Shown: positions 29,701-39,600 of the stretch, in pieces | Position numbering within the stretch: position 1 is the first letter of the stretch | Layout: every line of letters starts with the position of its first letter | Source: Porphyridium purpureum | Lineage: Eukaryota > Rhodophyta > Bangiophyceae > Porphyridiales > Porphyridiaceae | Length of the DNA: 64,000 nt | Assembly (NCBI GenBank): GCA_008690995.1 | Contig: VRMN01000012.1 | Location: forward strand, 1 to 64,000 | Direction of reading: 5' to 3' | The notes under the pieces: generated by a model | What the model was told of the DNA's origin: nothing | Databases searched by the model: none | Seen by the model: only the letters and a program-made list of their open reading frames with translations | Program-made: the position numbers and the translations under genes

Positions 29701-30385
29701 GAACCCCCAAGGCACCTGGCAGCACCGAGTGCCACGCACGCCGCTGCACGACGCGCAGATCACTCCGGGCTGTGCGTCCAGCCGCGCAAAAGGCAGACTG
29801 CTTGTTCAGGCGCCGCGCGCACGACCCACCGCGTCCGGATGCCTGGAGTGAGCGCGCCTGTGACAGCGAGGCCGACGCCGCGCTGCGCACCGCAAATCGA
29901 TGCCGCGGCGCGCCCCCCGGCCGAGGCGGCCGCTAGGGTTTCTGCGGCGCGGAACCCTAGGTACACCTTGCGTACAGTGACTGGACAGAACCGCGTGTAC
30001 AGTGCGGCTGCGCGGACGACTCGACGAGCGGCGTGTGCGACTGGCAGATGCGTCTCTTTACAGAAAGTGCGCGCTACAGCATGTCGATCCATGCCGGCCG
30101 AAATGCGGCGATCAGACGGACGAGCGCAAGGCGACAGAGAGAAGGGTGGCTAGAAAGAGCCAAAAGAAAAATAAAAAAATGGAATTGTTAACATGAAGGT
30201 ATGAGTCCGTGAGGCACGCAAGGTACGTCACACACATACACACATGAACACAAGCATACATGACGCGCTGGCCATGTCCTCAAGAGCCTAGCACGAGACA
30301 CAAGTACACGGTGGGAACGCGACGAGCCAGTCGAGCTTGCTTCATATCGCATCGCTCTCCACAATAAGAGACCACCCCTGCATGC
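29701..30385. other. Intergenic region, no gene seen
   Basis: Between two co-oriented minus-strand genes. CA-rich repeats lie at 30228-30262 and an A-rich patch at 30160-30182. No supported ORF. Confidence 0.5.
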
Positions 30386-31540
30386 TTATTGGCAGCAGCT
30401 GCAAGACTTCCAGCTGGCGGCGGCGATCAGCAGGATCAAGAAAAAGCACGCAATCGATGTCACAATCACCACAAGCGTATACGTGTTCTCGAGATCTTCG
30501 TTGATCGGGCCAGAGCAGCCGAACTCGACCTCCTGGCGCTCCCACAGCTCGCACTGGCGGAAGTTGAAGTTGTTCTCGTCCACCGCCTCAAAGCAGGCAT
30601 CGCACTGGCTGATCGAACGCCCGGGGCTCTCTGGGCTCGTGTTCTCGACACCGCAAAACGAGGCGCACAGCGCACCTGGGCAATTTGAAAGGCGTGTGTC
30701 GGATGACGGCAGGCAGTCAAAGGCATTGAAACCGGCGCACACATTGCGGAACTCCTGCTCGCAGTTGTATTGCGGGTTGAGCTGCACGTTATCGGTCCAC
30801 ACATTCTGACTGAATCCGTCGCCACCCTTGGTGAGCCCCAGGCCGACGCCCGCGAGGATGCAGATGGCTAGCAGCACCAACAAGGTCAGGATCATGAAGG
30901 ACTGATAAATAAAGTACATGCAGCGGATAAAACGGAACATGCCTCCGGTCGCCATATGCTTCGACAGGAAGCAGCCCAAGACCGAGAAAAAAATGAGGAT
31001 TGAGCCAAAGACGATCGCGAGGATGGCAAACACAATCGGAGACGACGTGACGACACCTTCGACATTGGAGAACCCAGACAACTGCGCGTTTCCTCCACGC
31101 ACAATGTACACACCGACGCCGAGGATCACACCGCCCATACACATGGTGATGATGTTCAGAATGATGATCACGGTCATGAGCGGGTACACGCTGGTCATAA
31201 AGCTCTTACAGCACCCGGCGTCCTTATCGTACCCATCGTCGCCATACTCATCGCCCATGTACTCGCCGTCCGCATCGCGCGCTTGCGTGTTATCCTCCTC
31301 GGCCAGGAAGAAGTTGCCCTCGGGATCGTAGACGCCGCCCTTTCCGTCGTGATAGTTCCCTTGCTCATCATAGAACCCGCCATACTCATCGTACTCCTGC
31401 TGCGGCGCGCCGTGCGTCTCTACCACAGTCTCCGCCATGACGCCCTGGTCATCCACCGGGTCCGCAAACACGCCTTCCTCCTGCGCGGCGCCGTCCATCT
31501 CCGCCGCCCGCGCACGCTCCATCGCCGTCGGACTCTCCAT
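30386..31540 (-). CDS. Tetraspanin-like four-TM protein
   Basis: A 384-residue protein from the ATG at 31540 (MESPTAMERARAAEMDG); the frame upstream lacks an ATG. Residues 1-110 are acidic with Tyr/Gly/Asp-rich text (YDEYGGFYDEQGNYHDGKGG) and are likely cytosolic. Four hydrophobic helices follow at about 117-147, 164-188, 216-237 and 353-377. The short loop after TM1 and the large cysteine-rich loop (about 240-350, with 12 or more Cys) between TM3 and TM4 match tetraspanin topology. The canonical CCG motif is not evident, so it is called tetraspanin-like. The role would be organising membrane protein complexes at the plasma membrane or in vesicles. Confidence 0.75.
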   Translation of the reverse strand: MESPTAMERARAAEMDGAAQEEGVFADPVDDQGVMAETVVETHGAPQQEYDEYGGFYDEQGNYHDGKGGVYDPEGNFFLAEEDNTQARDADGEYMGDEYGDDGYDKDAGCCKSFMTSVYPLMTVIIILNIITMCMGGVILGVGVYIVRGGNAQLSGFSNVEGVVTSSPIVFAILAIVFGSILIFFSVLGCFLSKHMATGGMFRFIRCMYFIYQSFMILTLLVLLAICILAGVGLGLTKGGDGFSQNVWTDNVQLNPQYNCEQEFRNVCAGFNAFDCLPSSDTRLSNCPGALCASFCGVENTSPESPGRSISQCDACFEAVDENNFNFRQCELWERQEVEFGCSGPINEDLENTYTLVVIVTSIACFFLILLIAAASWKSCSCCQ

Positions 31541-33030
31541 CCCACTCCCCTCCTCTCCCACCCACACACCCACCCTTCCCTTTCCCCTTCTCTCTCTCTC
31601 CCTCCCTCCCGCTCTTCTCTCCCCAAACACGTGCCGGCTCCGCCTCCTTGTTTTGTCTTCCTGTTTCAAATCACAAGAGTCTAGTAAAACAACACCAAAC
31701 AATCACAAACCATAGTTCCGTCCGTGCTTCTCCCCCCTCGTTTGTCCTCTTATTCTCTTTCCCCTATTCAGTCATATACACACTTGTACCTACCAAAACG
31801 AACACGCAACTGCGACGCGTGCGCGCGCGCGTGTCTCTCTATGCAAACACACGCATTTACCTACACAAAAGTACAGTAGGTCACTGTACATAAGTGTCTT
31901 CCCCCCCTCCCCCCCCCTTCCCCTACTTTGGTCATAAACCTATATAAATTGACTCACACTGTGCTATTACGACTCTATGTGCGCAAGCTTACTGAATCAC
32001 ATAGGCGCTCCAGCGCACTACTGGGTGTTGTGGAAGAGCGTATGTGTGATTTTGGGGGTGGGGGGCATGATGTCCATCAGGAGTGGTGGTTCTGGTGATA
32101 ACTACGGTGGTGCCGGTCTATTAATAGATGGTGTGCTAGCGCCTTGTGGCGAAACGTGTTGGCTGCCGTGAAAGGCAAGGAATACGTGATTTGTGTGATT
32201 TTTTTGATTTTGTGATTCTTGTGATTCTTGTGATTTTTATGATTCTTTTGGTGTTTGTGGTGATTAGAAGGATGGTGTGAGTTTGGGGTGGTTGCTATGA
32301 GGAGTGAGCGAGCGTGTGTGTGTGTGGCTAAAGTTAGAATGCTAGGGTTGTTTGGGATGGTGAGTTGGGAGGTGAGGAGGCGTAGGGGTTGCGGGTGGAG
32401 GATCGGAGGAGGATCGTGCTGGTAGGGTGTGGCAGGGCGATGGATTTGCGAGTCGGTGGGTCGTCGGCATGCGCAAGAAATGTGTGTGTGTGTGTCAGGT
32501 AGTTTGTCAGTCGGGTATGGGGGTTCAGCCGCGCAGTCCAGCAGGCAAGCCTGTCAAGGCACCCGGTCAGGTAGATGGGTAGGAGGTTGGGCTCGGCGTT
32601 CGCTGTGCGTGGATGTGAGAGAAATGTTCGTGGTATCGCGCTTACCTCACGCGGAGCAAGCAGGGGATATATACTGTTTTGGTCACGGGCTGGTACGACG
32701 CGGCACGACGGAACTGGGGCTTTGCGTTGCTTCGTGGACCACGGCGCTGGACCTCGGCTAGTAGGATAGACCGGCAGGAAGCGTGACGGTGTGAGGACAC
32801 AAGGAATACGCCGCAAGCTCGACTTGTCCGCAGCTTCAGTGCTGCATAAGTCGCGCGTGGTGCGTGGTGCTGCTCGTGCGCCACACGCAGCGGTCCTGCC
32901 TTGGCGTTGCGGTACAGCGACTACGCTGAACGACCGCTGTACTCTCGCTTGTGACAGACGCACGACGCGGGCTGTCGCGACGTGACGAGCGGCGCGGGCG
33001 CGCATTCCCAGGAGCAAGGCGTATGAAGAA
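31541..33030. other. Divergent intergenic region
   Basis: The sense leader of the tetraspanin-like gene (31545-31640) is a CT-rich run on the plus strand, so purine-rich in the mRNA. A TATA-like CTATATAAATTG lies at 31939. At 32190-32260 a decamer-like GTGATTCTT repeat makes a T/G-rich patch. A GT run is at 32484-32496. No gene is supported. Confidence 0.5.
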
Positions 33031-33552
33031 ATGTTTGACGTGAGCCAGTTGCGGTTTGGCTCGGTGACAGACGCGGATCTGCCGCGGATCAAGGCGCTCG
33101 AAGCCGCGTCGTATCCTGCAGATGAGGCCGCGAGTGAAGAGCGTCTGGAATTCCGCTTGCGCGCCGCGCCGCAATGGTTTCGCAAGGCCGAGTGGGTTAG
33201 TGACGAGCCTGGCGTCGCGCCGAGGTTGATCGGGTATGTCGTAGGCACGCAGAGCGCGGGGGAGTTGACTGAAGCGTCTATGGCGTCGCATGATCCGATC
33301 GGGGATTTGCTGTGTGTTCACTCGGTCGTGGTGGACGCCACGTTTCGACGGCAGGGCGTTGCATCCATGATGCTCATCGATTATATCGCATACATTCGCA
33401 GTATCAGTTACAGCAGCACAGTACAGAAGGTCGTGCTCATTGCCAAGGCAGACAAATGTGCGCTGTACGAAAAGTGCGGCTTCACGTTTGTACGCGAGTC
33501 TCCGGTCGTGCACGGCGTCGACCGGTGGAACGAGCTGGAGCTACGGATCTAA
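33031..33552 (+). CDS. GNAT acetyltransferase, arylalkylamine/polyamine N-acetyltransferase-like
   Basis: A 173-residue protein from ATG at 33031. The N-terminus LRFGSVTDADLPRIKALEAA is the first strand and helix of the GNAT fold. LLCVHSVVVDATFRRQGVAS holds the beta-4 strand and the acetyl-CoA pyrophosphate-binding loop (RRQGVA). The C-terminal half has KVVLIAKADKCALYEKCGF, the usual beta-5 and alpha-4 region (LYEKCGF). The phrase CVHSVVVD and the overall length match the serotonin/arylalkylamine and fungal polyamine acetyltransferases (AANAT/PAA1 group). It would transfer acetyl from acetyl-CoA to an amine; the substrate is not deducible. Convergent with the ferlin-like gene, 143 bp apart. 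Confidence 0.85.
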   Translation: MFDVSQLRFGSVTDADLPRIKALEAASYPADEAASEERLEFRLRAAPQWFRKAEWVSDEPGVAPRLIGYVVGTQSAGELTEASMASHDPIGDLLCVHSVVVDATFRRQGVASMMLIDYIAYIRSISYSSTVQKVVLIAKADKCALYEKCGFTFVRESPVVHGVDRWNELELRI

Positions 33553-33695
33553 CTCGGCCGCGGGCGTGTGATGTCAAGCTCCCTGTTTGAGAGAATCCAG
33601 ATCTGAAACGTTCTGTCTTTCCAAGTATCTGCCTTTTTATTGTATTCCCACAATTTCATTCTTTTCTTCACAGCATCGCAGCGCAATCTTTCCAC

Positions 33696-36600
33696 TCACG
33701 ATCCTTGCTCGTCAACGTCCTTGGTAATCTTAACCTCGCCGACTTGCGCTTCAGCTTCAGCCGCCTGCTTCTTCTCTTCAGCCCGCATGCGCTCGTATCT
33801 TGCCATGTCCAGCAAGAACACACGCAAAAAGACGATGAGCCCAGCGACGCCGCCCATACCGTACCACCACCACGGTGTCATCCAAGCAAGCTGCAAGATC
33901 ATTGGCAAAAACGGGAACGGCAGCAGATACGTCGCGAGCTGCCATTGCAAGTTATTCACCAGAGACATAATCTGGTAATTGAAAAACGGCGCGGGGTTCG
34001 TCAGACTGAACGGCACCGGCCGGAACGGATAGGGCAGAATATAGTCTTCGTCCTGGTTTAGCTTCCAGCTGTCGGTACCATAACCGCACTTCTTCAAACC
34101 CACTTGAGACTCCGGAAGCACTTCGATGGCAAGCTCGACGCGTGTGTCAATCTGCGGGTAGCTTGGGTGGCTCAGAATTACCCATTGGCGTTTCTTCAGC
34201 GTCAGTTCGTTGCTCTGCAGGAGCTCATCAAACAGCGTACGCAACTTGACGTCGCCCGATGCGCAAAGATCATCAGAGCCTAATCCAAAGCCAGTGTTAT
34301 CAAACACCTGCACTTTCAGACGAGGCTTTAGCTCCGTGTCCGGCAGCTCAAGCCACCACGACATGCGCCAATTCCACTGCCCCTTTCCGTCGACCACGAA
34401 GCGGCAGAGGTCTGTCTTGCGGAAGCCCGAGCTCTCGTTTCCTACTTTGCATGCAACGTACAGGTTACTCATGTAGTTGGGGTTGTCACTTCTTATGTAC
34501 GGCAAGTACGCGTCCATCACCTTAAAGATAACCACCCGCATCAAAAACTTCTTCTTCTCTGGCGCTGGTAACTTGAACGGCAAAAAGCTGTGCGGACGGG
34601 CGTCGTAGTCGCGCGCCGCAATCATGTCTATGAATAGCTCCAACTTGCCCTTCAGGTTCACGTTACCTGCGCGCCACAGCGAGCGTGCCTCAATCGGTGT
34701 TATCTTCAGGTTGCGCCATTGCGGGTTGTACCAGCGCTGGTCGAGATCAATCTCGGTATCGCCAATGAGCTCAGACCAGCCCAGCCCAAAGTATCCAGCG
34801 TCGAGCGGAACTTCTGATTTGGCAAGGCCAAACTTGCTGCCGGAGGGCCCGCGCACAAACCACGGGTACTGTATAGAGATTTCTGTTTTGGGCAGCACAC
34901 GATCTTTCACTTCAAGCCGAATTTGCGCGGACGGCAACATGACTCGACTTTCAAACATGGTGAAGAAGGTCGGGTTGTCGGTGTTCAGCACCGGCGAGTA
35001 CTTCATCGAATACTTGTTCGGGTAACCACCGAAAAACTTGGCCACCAGGTAAGGGTTGCAGACATTGTGCGTTTGCTCGAGGTTGAGCGCGCGCAACACA
35101 TAGACACGTACCACCACCTCAGTTGGCCGAAGTGCGCGCCCAAACGAGCGGAAGCTCGAGAGCCGCGCCATTTCGAGACGCAGCTTTTCGTCCGTCACGC
35201 CCTTCAGCCCGCCTTCTGGGTCCTCATCCAAATTCACGAGGTCCATGCGGAGCTTCGCTTTACCAATCACCGGACGCTTACCCTCCAGAAGCGCGAGCCG
35301 CTTCTCCTGAATAATCAATTCACGCTCTCCGACACCTTCGGCCACTTCGTCCTTGACGTCGACGTGCTTTGCACGAAGTGCATCACCTGTGATCGCCCCG
35401 AGGGAGCGCGTGTCGCCGCGCGTAAGCGCAAGCTCGCCAAATATACTTCCAGGTAAATCAAATTCGAGATCGTCCGGACAGAAGCCGCGCTCGCGACGTA
35501 AGAGGGCTGTGCTCTCAGAGCTTACCGCCAGTTCCTCCTCTTCCAATTTCTTCGCCATGAGCAATGGTTCTTCGTGCGACTCGGGTAGACCCAACTTGAG
35601 CGCAACGTCAGGCATCGCGCTGCTGATCGCGTCGTTGACATTATAGAGCGACGCGCGGACTTGGGCCATCACAATGGCCATCTGCTTTTGCATCTCCGCC
35701 AGCTTCTTAGAAAGCTCGATCATTTTCTTCTGCTTCTCCGTCAGGATTTCCTCGTGATACCCAACACGTAACCATGGCGCTTTCTTCGCTGCTCCAGACA
35801 CGACCGGTGGCGTCCCCATCACGTTGGTCTCTTTTCCTCCACTGCTGGCGTTGTTCAACGCCTCATTCTCAGCTGAGGTATCCAGTTGACTGATTCGGCT
35901 TGCGGAACGCGAAAAGTGATTCAATAGCCTGTCCACGTCTTCCTCCGGAATATCGTCCTCCTCATCCTCCAGACCATGGTTGCGGTCCACGCGGGCATTG
36001 AAGTTGAGTTCACGTGAGAAGACGGCATGTGGAATATCTTCCACTGATATGCGCGCAAAATAATGGTACTTCTGAACCAGGTACCGAGGCACGGGATCGT
36101 CCATCCCGTACTTGTCCATGGCCAAATCCTTGTACGTCTTTTCCTGCCGTCGAAGCATCGGAACATAACCCGCAAGGTCAATTGAAGTCGTCCCAATCAA
36201 GTGCGAGTCGTTTCCAGGCTTCATGTAAGGAAAAGTGCCCTTGCAAAACACATTGAGCGATTCGGCGTAACGGCGCCCCTGCTCTGGCATCCCAACACGT
36301 AGAAACACCACATCAAGAATCGATACGTTCGCTTCAAACTCGCGATCAAGGAGAAGATTGCCTGACCGCGTCACCTGTGGCATTGGCTCTTCACGCGTCA
36401 CTGTCATTTCAAGATGCACTTTGCCTGCTGCCGGACGCAGAAAGCGTAAATCTTCAACACCAAGCACCGACAGCCTTAAATAGCGGTTCGTGCGTCGTGG
36501 TAACTCGCATTCGCCCCCCACGCGAGCCGCCAACTTTGTGTCCAATGACTGATAGAGGTTGCCAGACTCGGCTTGTCTGTCGTTCGGCGACTGTGCAACT

Positions 36601-39600
36601 TCTTGCTGTGGCGGTTCCTGCTCTTGAATCTCCTCTTCTTCCAATCCAAGCTGCGCCTGGAGCTGAAAATCTGCAAGAATCTCCCCATTTTGGTACTCGG
36701 GGCTCGCGGAAAATACTGGATACCATCGCGCGGTGCGAAAATCAACCGGATCCTCTTCGATATCCGAAATATTGATCATGGCGCGTCCCAAGTAGTCAAA
36801 GTTGAGATCTTCATTATAGTCCTTGACCATAACGTTGACGTTGGGAAAACGCTGTCCTTCCCGAACCATAATGTTCTTCACCACGATGAACGCATCCCAC
36901 ACGGGGTTCTTCGTCTGCTCGCAGTATATTTTCCAATCAACAGTACGGTTGCCCACTGAGATAGTGAAAAGCGGGTCCGACAGACCAGATGCATCAGCGG
37001 CGGGCAGGTCGCGCCCCTTGAGAACAAGAGCGCGTAAGGTGTAGTACTTTTCCACACCTAGCCTCGGTGTAAAGTAGCCCGTACGTTCTACTGCGTCGAT
37101 CCGCTGGCGAATGCTCGCCAAACGCATTTCGCGCGCAAGCTTGCTGGCAGCAGCGAGCCGCGCAGCCTCATCTGCATCGTCCTCGAGTGTCAAGCCAGTT
37201 GGTCCTCGTGTCGGTCCGGCGGTGGCTACCGTACTGGCCGCGTCCTCCGTGCCCGCAGCCATTCCGGCCGCCACCACCGCAGCAGACACAATCGCCGACT
37301 GCGTCTTCTCAGACGAAGAAGTTCCGGTGCCATTTGCAGATGGTGCTGCCGCCGAAGGAGGCGGCATATTCGCAGTACCGACCTGAACCTGCGGCCCAAC
37401 CGTGCCCGCCATGTCGCCGACCGCGGGGTTCGAGCCAGCCACGGCCGTTCCGACTGTGCTTTCCGTAATCGTGGCGTCCACCTCTTCCTGCTGAGCACGC
37501 TTGTATTCGACGTACTCTTCGATGGAGATATCCATGCGAGAAATCTGCGCGTTAATCAGCAAACTGCCCGGCACACTGCCCTCATTTCCTAGGGAATCAC
37601 CAGGGAAGTCCATGAACATCCACTTCGGTTCAGGCTGCTTCAAGATCATATGAGCGACGGGAATCCTCAAGTACGCAAACACGGTCCACTCGCCATCGGC
37701 TCCCTCGCCACTTTCTCCTCCACTTTCGCTCATCAATCCAATACCACCTCCACCAGCTCCAGCCCCGAATCCACCGCCGGCTCTCAAACCTGCTCCGCTT
37801 GCAGCACCACCTTCCTTGCCTGTAGTGTTCGAGCCGCCTGACGGTTCGCCATTATCGTCGCGCTTCAGCAGCATGACGAACAAGTCCGGCACCTGGTCAA
37901 TATCCTCGGGGAATTGCAAAAACGTCGCGCGGAGTAAGCTGTTCTCGTCCCAGTCACAACACTTATTACGCACTGGCACGCGAGGAAACTTGTGCCCAAA
38001 CTCGTAGATACCCAGCTTGGCCTGTACACCTACCAGCTTGCCTACTAGCGGCAGCTCGGTCGCGCGACTGATCTGCAGCTCGAAAGAGTACAGGGCCGTG
38101 CGCGGGCGTGTGGGTGGCGCGCAAGGCCGAGAAAACGGCTTGCGCACGCTGCCACGCTTTGCTGCCGCACCAACAAGTAAGCGCCCCCGAAAAGCCACTT
38201 GCTTCGCTTCAGTATCCAGCATGCCGTGCTGGTTCCCGTAAAAGTTGTACCAGCGTGGTTCCAGCATGGCGACCGTCTCAATGCGGTCACCAGGCGTCTC
38301 GCCGTCATCCGGGTTGCCACGCACCACCGCCTCAAACCTGCCTTCGAGAAGTTCTTGCATGTGCAGGTCGACCTCGCCTACTAACTTGTTCTCGGTTACG
38401 CTGCTCTGCGTTCGATGCATGAGCTTGATACGTACGGCGTCGACGGTGATAGCTCCATTTATGACAGACAGCGGGAGCAAAAACTCCTCATTGACAATGA
38501 TGGCACGATTGACGTCAACGCGGCAAGCATCGCCGAGAAGCTCGTCTGCAATTGGCCGCGCGGCGCCAATAAATGTCTGCGAGATCAACTGAGCAAAGCC
38601 CGTTATTTCCACCATGAGAAAACCGCGCACCACATCTCGCGAGGTGAAGTCGTTGGCCATGCGCGCAATCATGTCTGCCCAGCCCACGGTCACGTGGACA
38701 ACAAAGCTTTTCACCGCGAACGATGGTGCTTTCACCACTTGATTCTTCAGCAGAACAGCGGTTGAAAATTCCTCGCGGTCTTCGTACTCAGCGTGTAGTA
38801 CAGGGATGGAACCACCGGGCGCAAGCACGCTGACAGACAATTTCAAATAGCCCTGAGCCTTGCTGCCCTTCTCAGGATGGTACACTGCAAACCATTGCCT
38901 GTATATTTCTTGATTCGGCAGGCGATAAATGTTTGAGACATCAAAGAAAATTTGCCCGATGAGTTTTGGGGACGACATAAAATTCCAGTCAAAGACTGAA
39001 AGCTTGGCCTTGGCTTCCTCTAGTTCAGAACCTGTCAGCGCCTGATTGAACACAAGCATCTCATCCACCACGCAAGACAGTGTCTGGCGGAACATGTTGG
39101 TGGTCTTGGTCGTCTTAAATGCCTCGACCTCCACATACGGATCCGAGGAGCCCGTGTCGTCCGCCGCGCTCAATGCGCGCATTTCAAAGATATGAATACG
39201 CAGAGACCAATCCCCAGAAGGCAGCGAAGACACCCTCTCGCGGTAACTATAGCTCGAATGATGTACGACGGTCACCGACGTTTTGACAAACGCCACTGCG
39301 CAATGGTAGTCCTCAAAGCCTTCCACGAAGAAAGGAATGCGCGCGTCGCTGTAGATCATTTTACCACGCTGCCTTGTCATGCCGCAGCCAAGTCGCTTTG
39401 CTGAAATGTTTGCATGGCCGATGCAGATCGCATGGTCGCCTCGCGCTTCGTCGTCCTTGAGGAAACGTGTCTTACCATCCGAGCTGTATAGCGGTAAGAC
39501 TTTGCGTCCCATCAGACGGAGCGTAATGCATGTGTCGTTATAGTTATCCTGCAAGTTTGGCAATTCTCGAGCCGGAAAGTACGACATGCGCACCTCCTGC

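Noticed and set aside
32334-33248. Minus-strand 304-codon frame overlapping the acetyltransferase
   Set aside because: Low-complexity, partly antisense to the clearly recognised GNAT gene.
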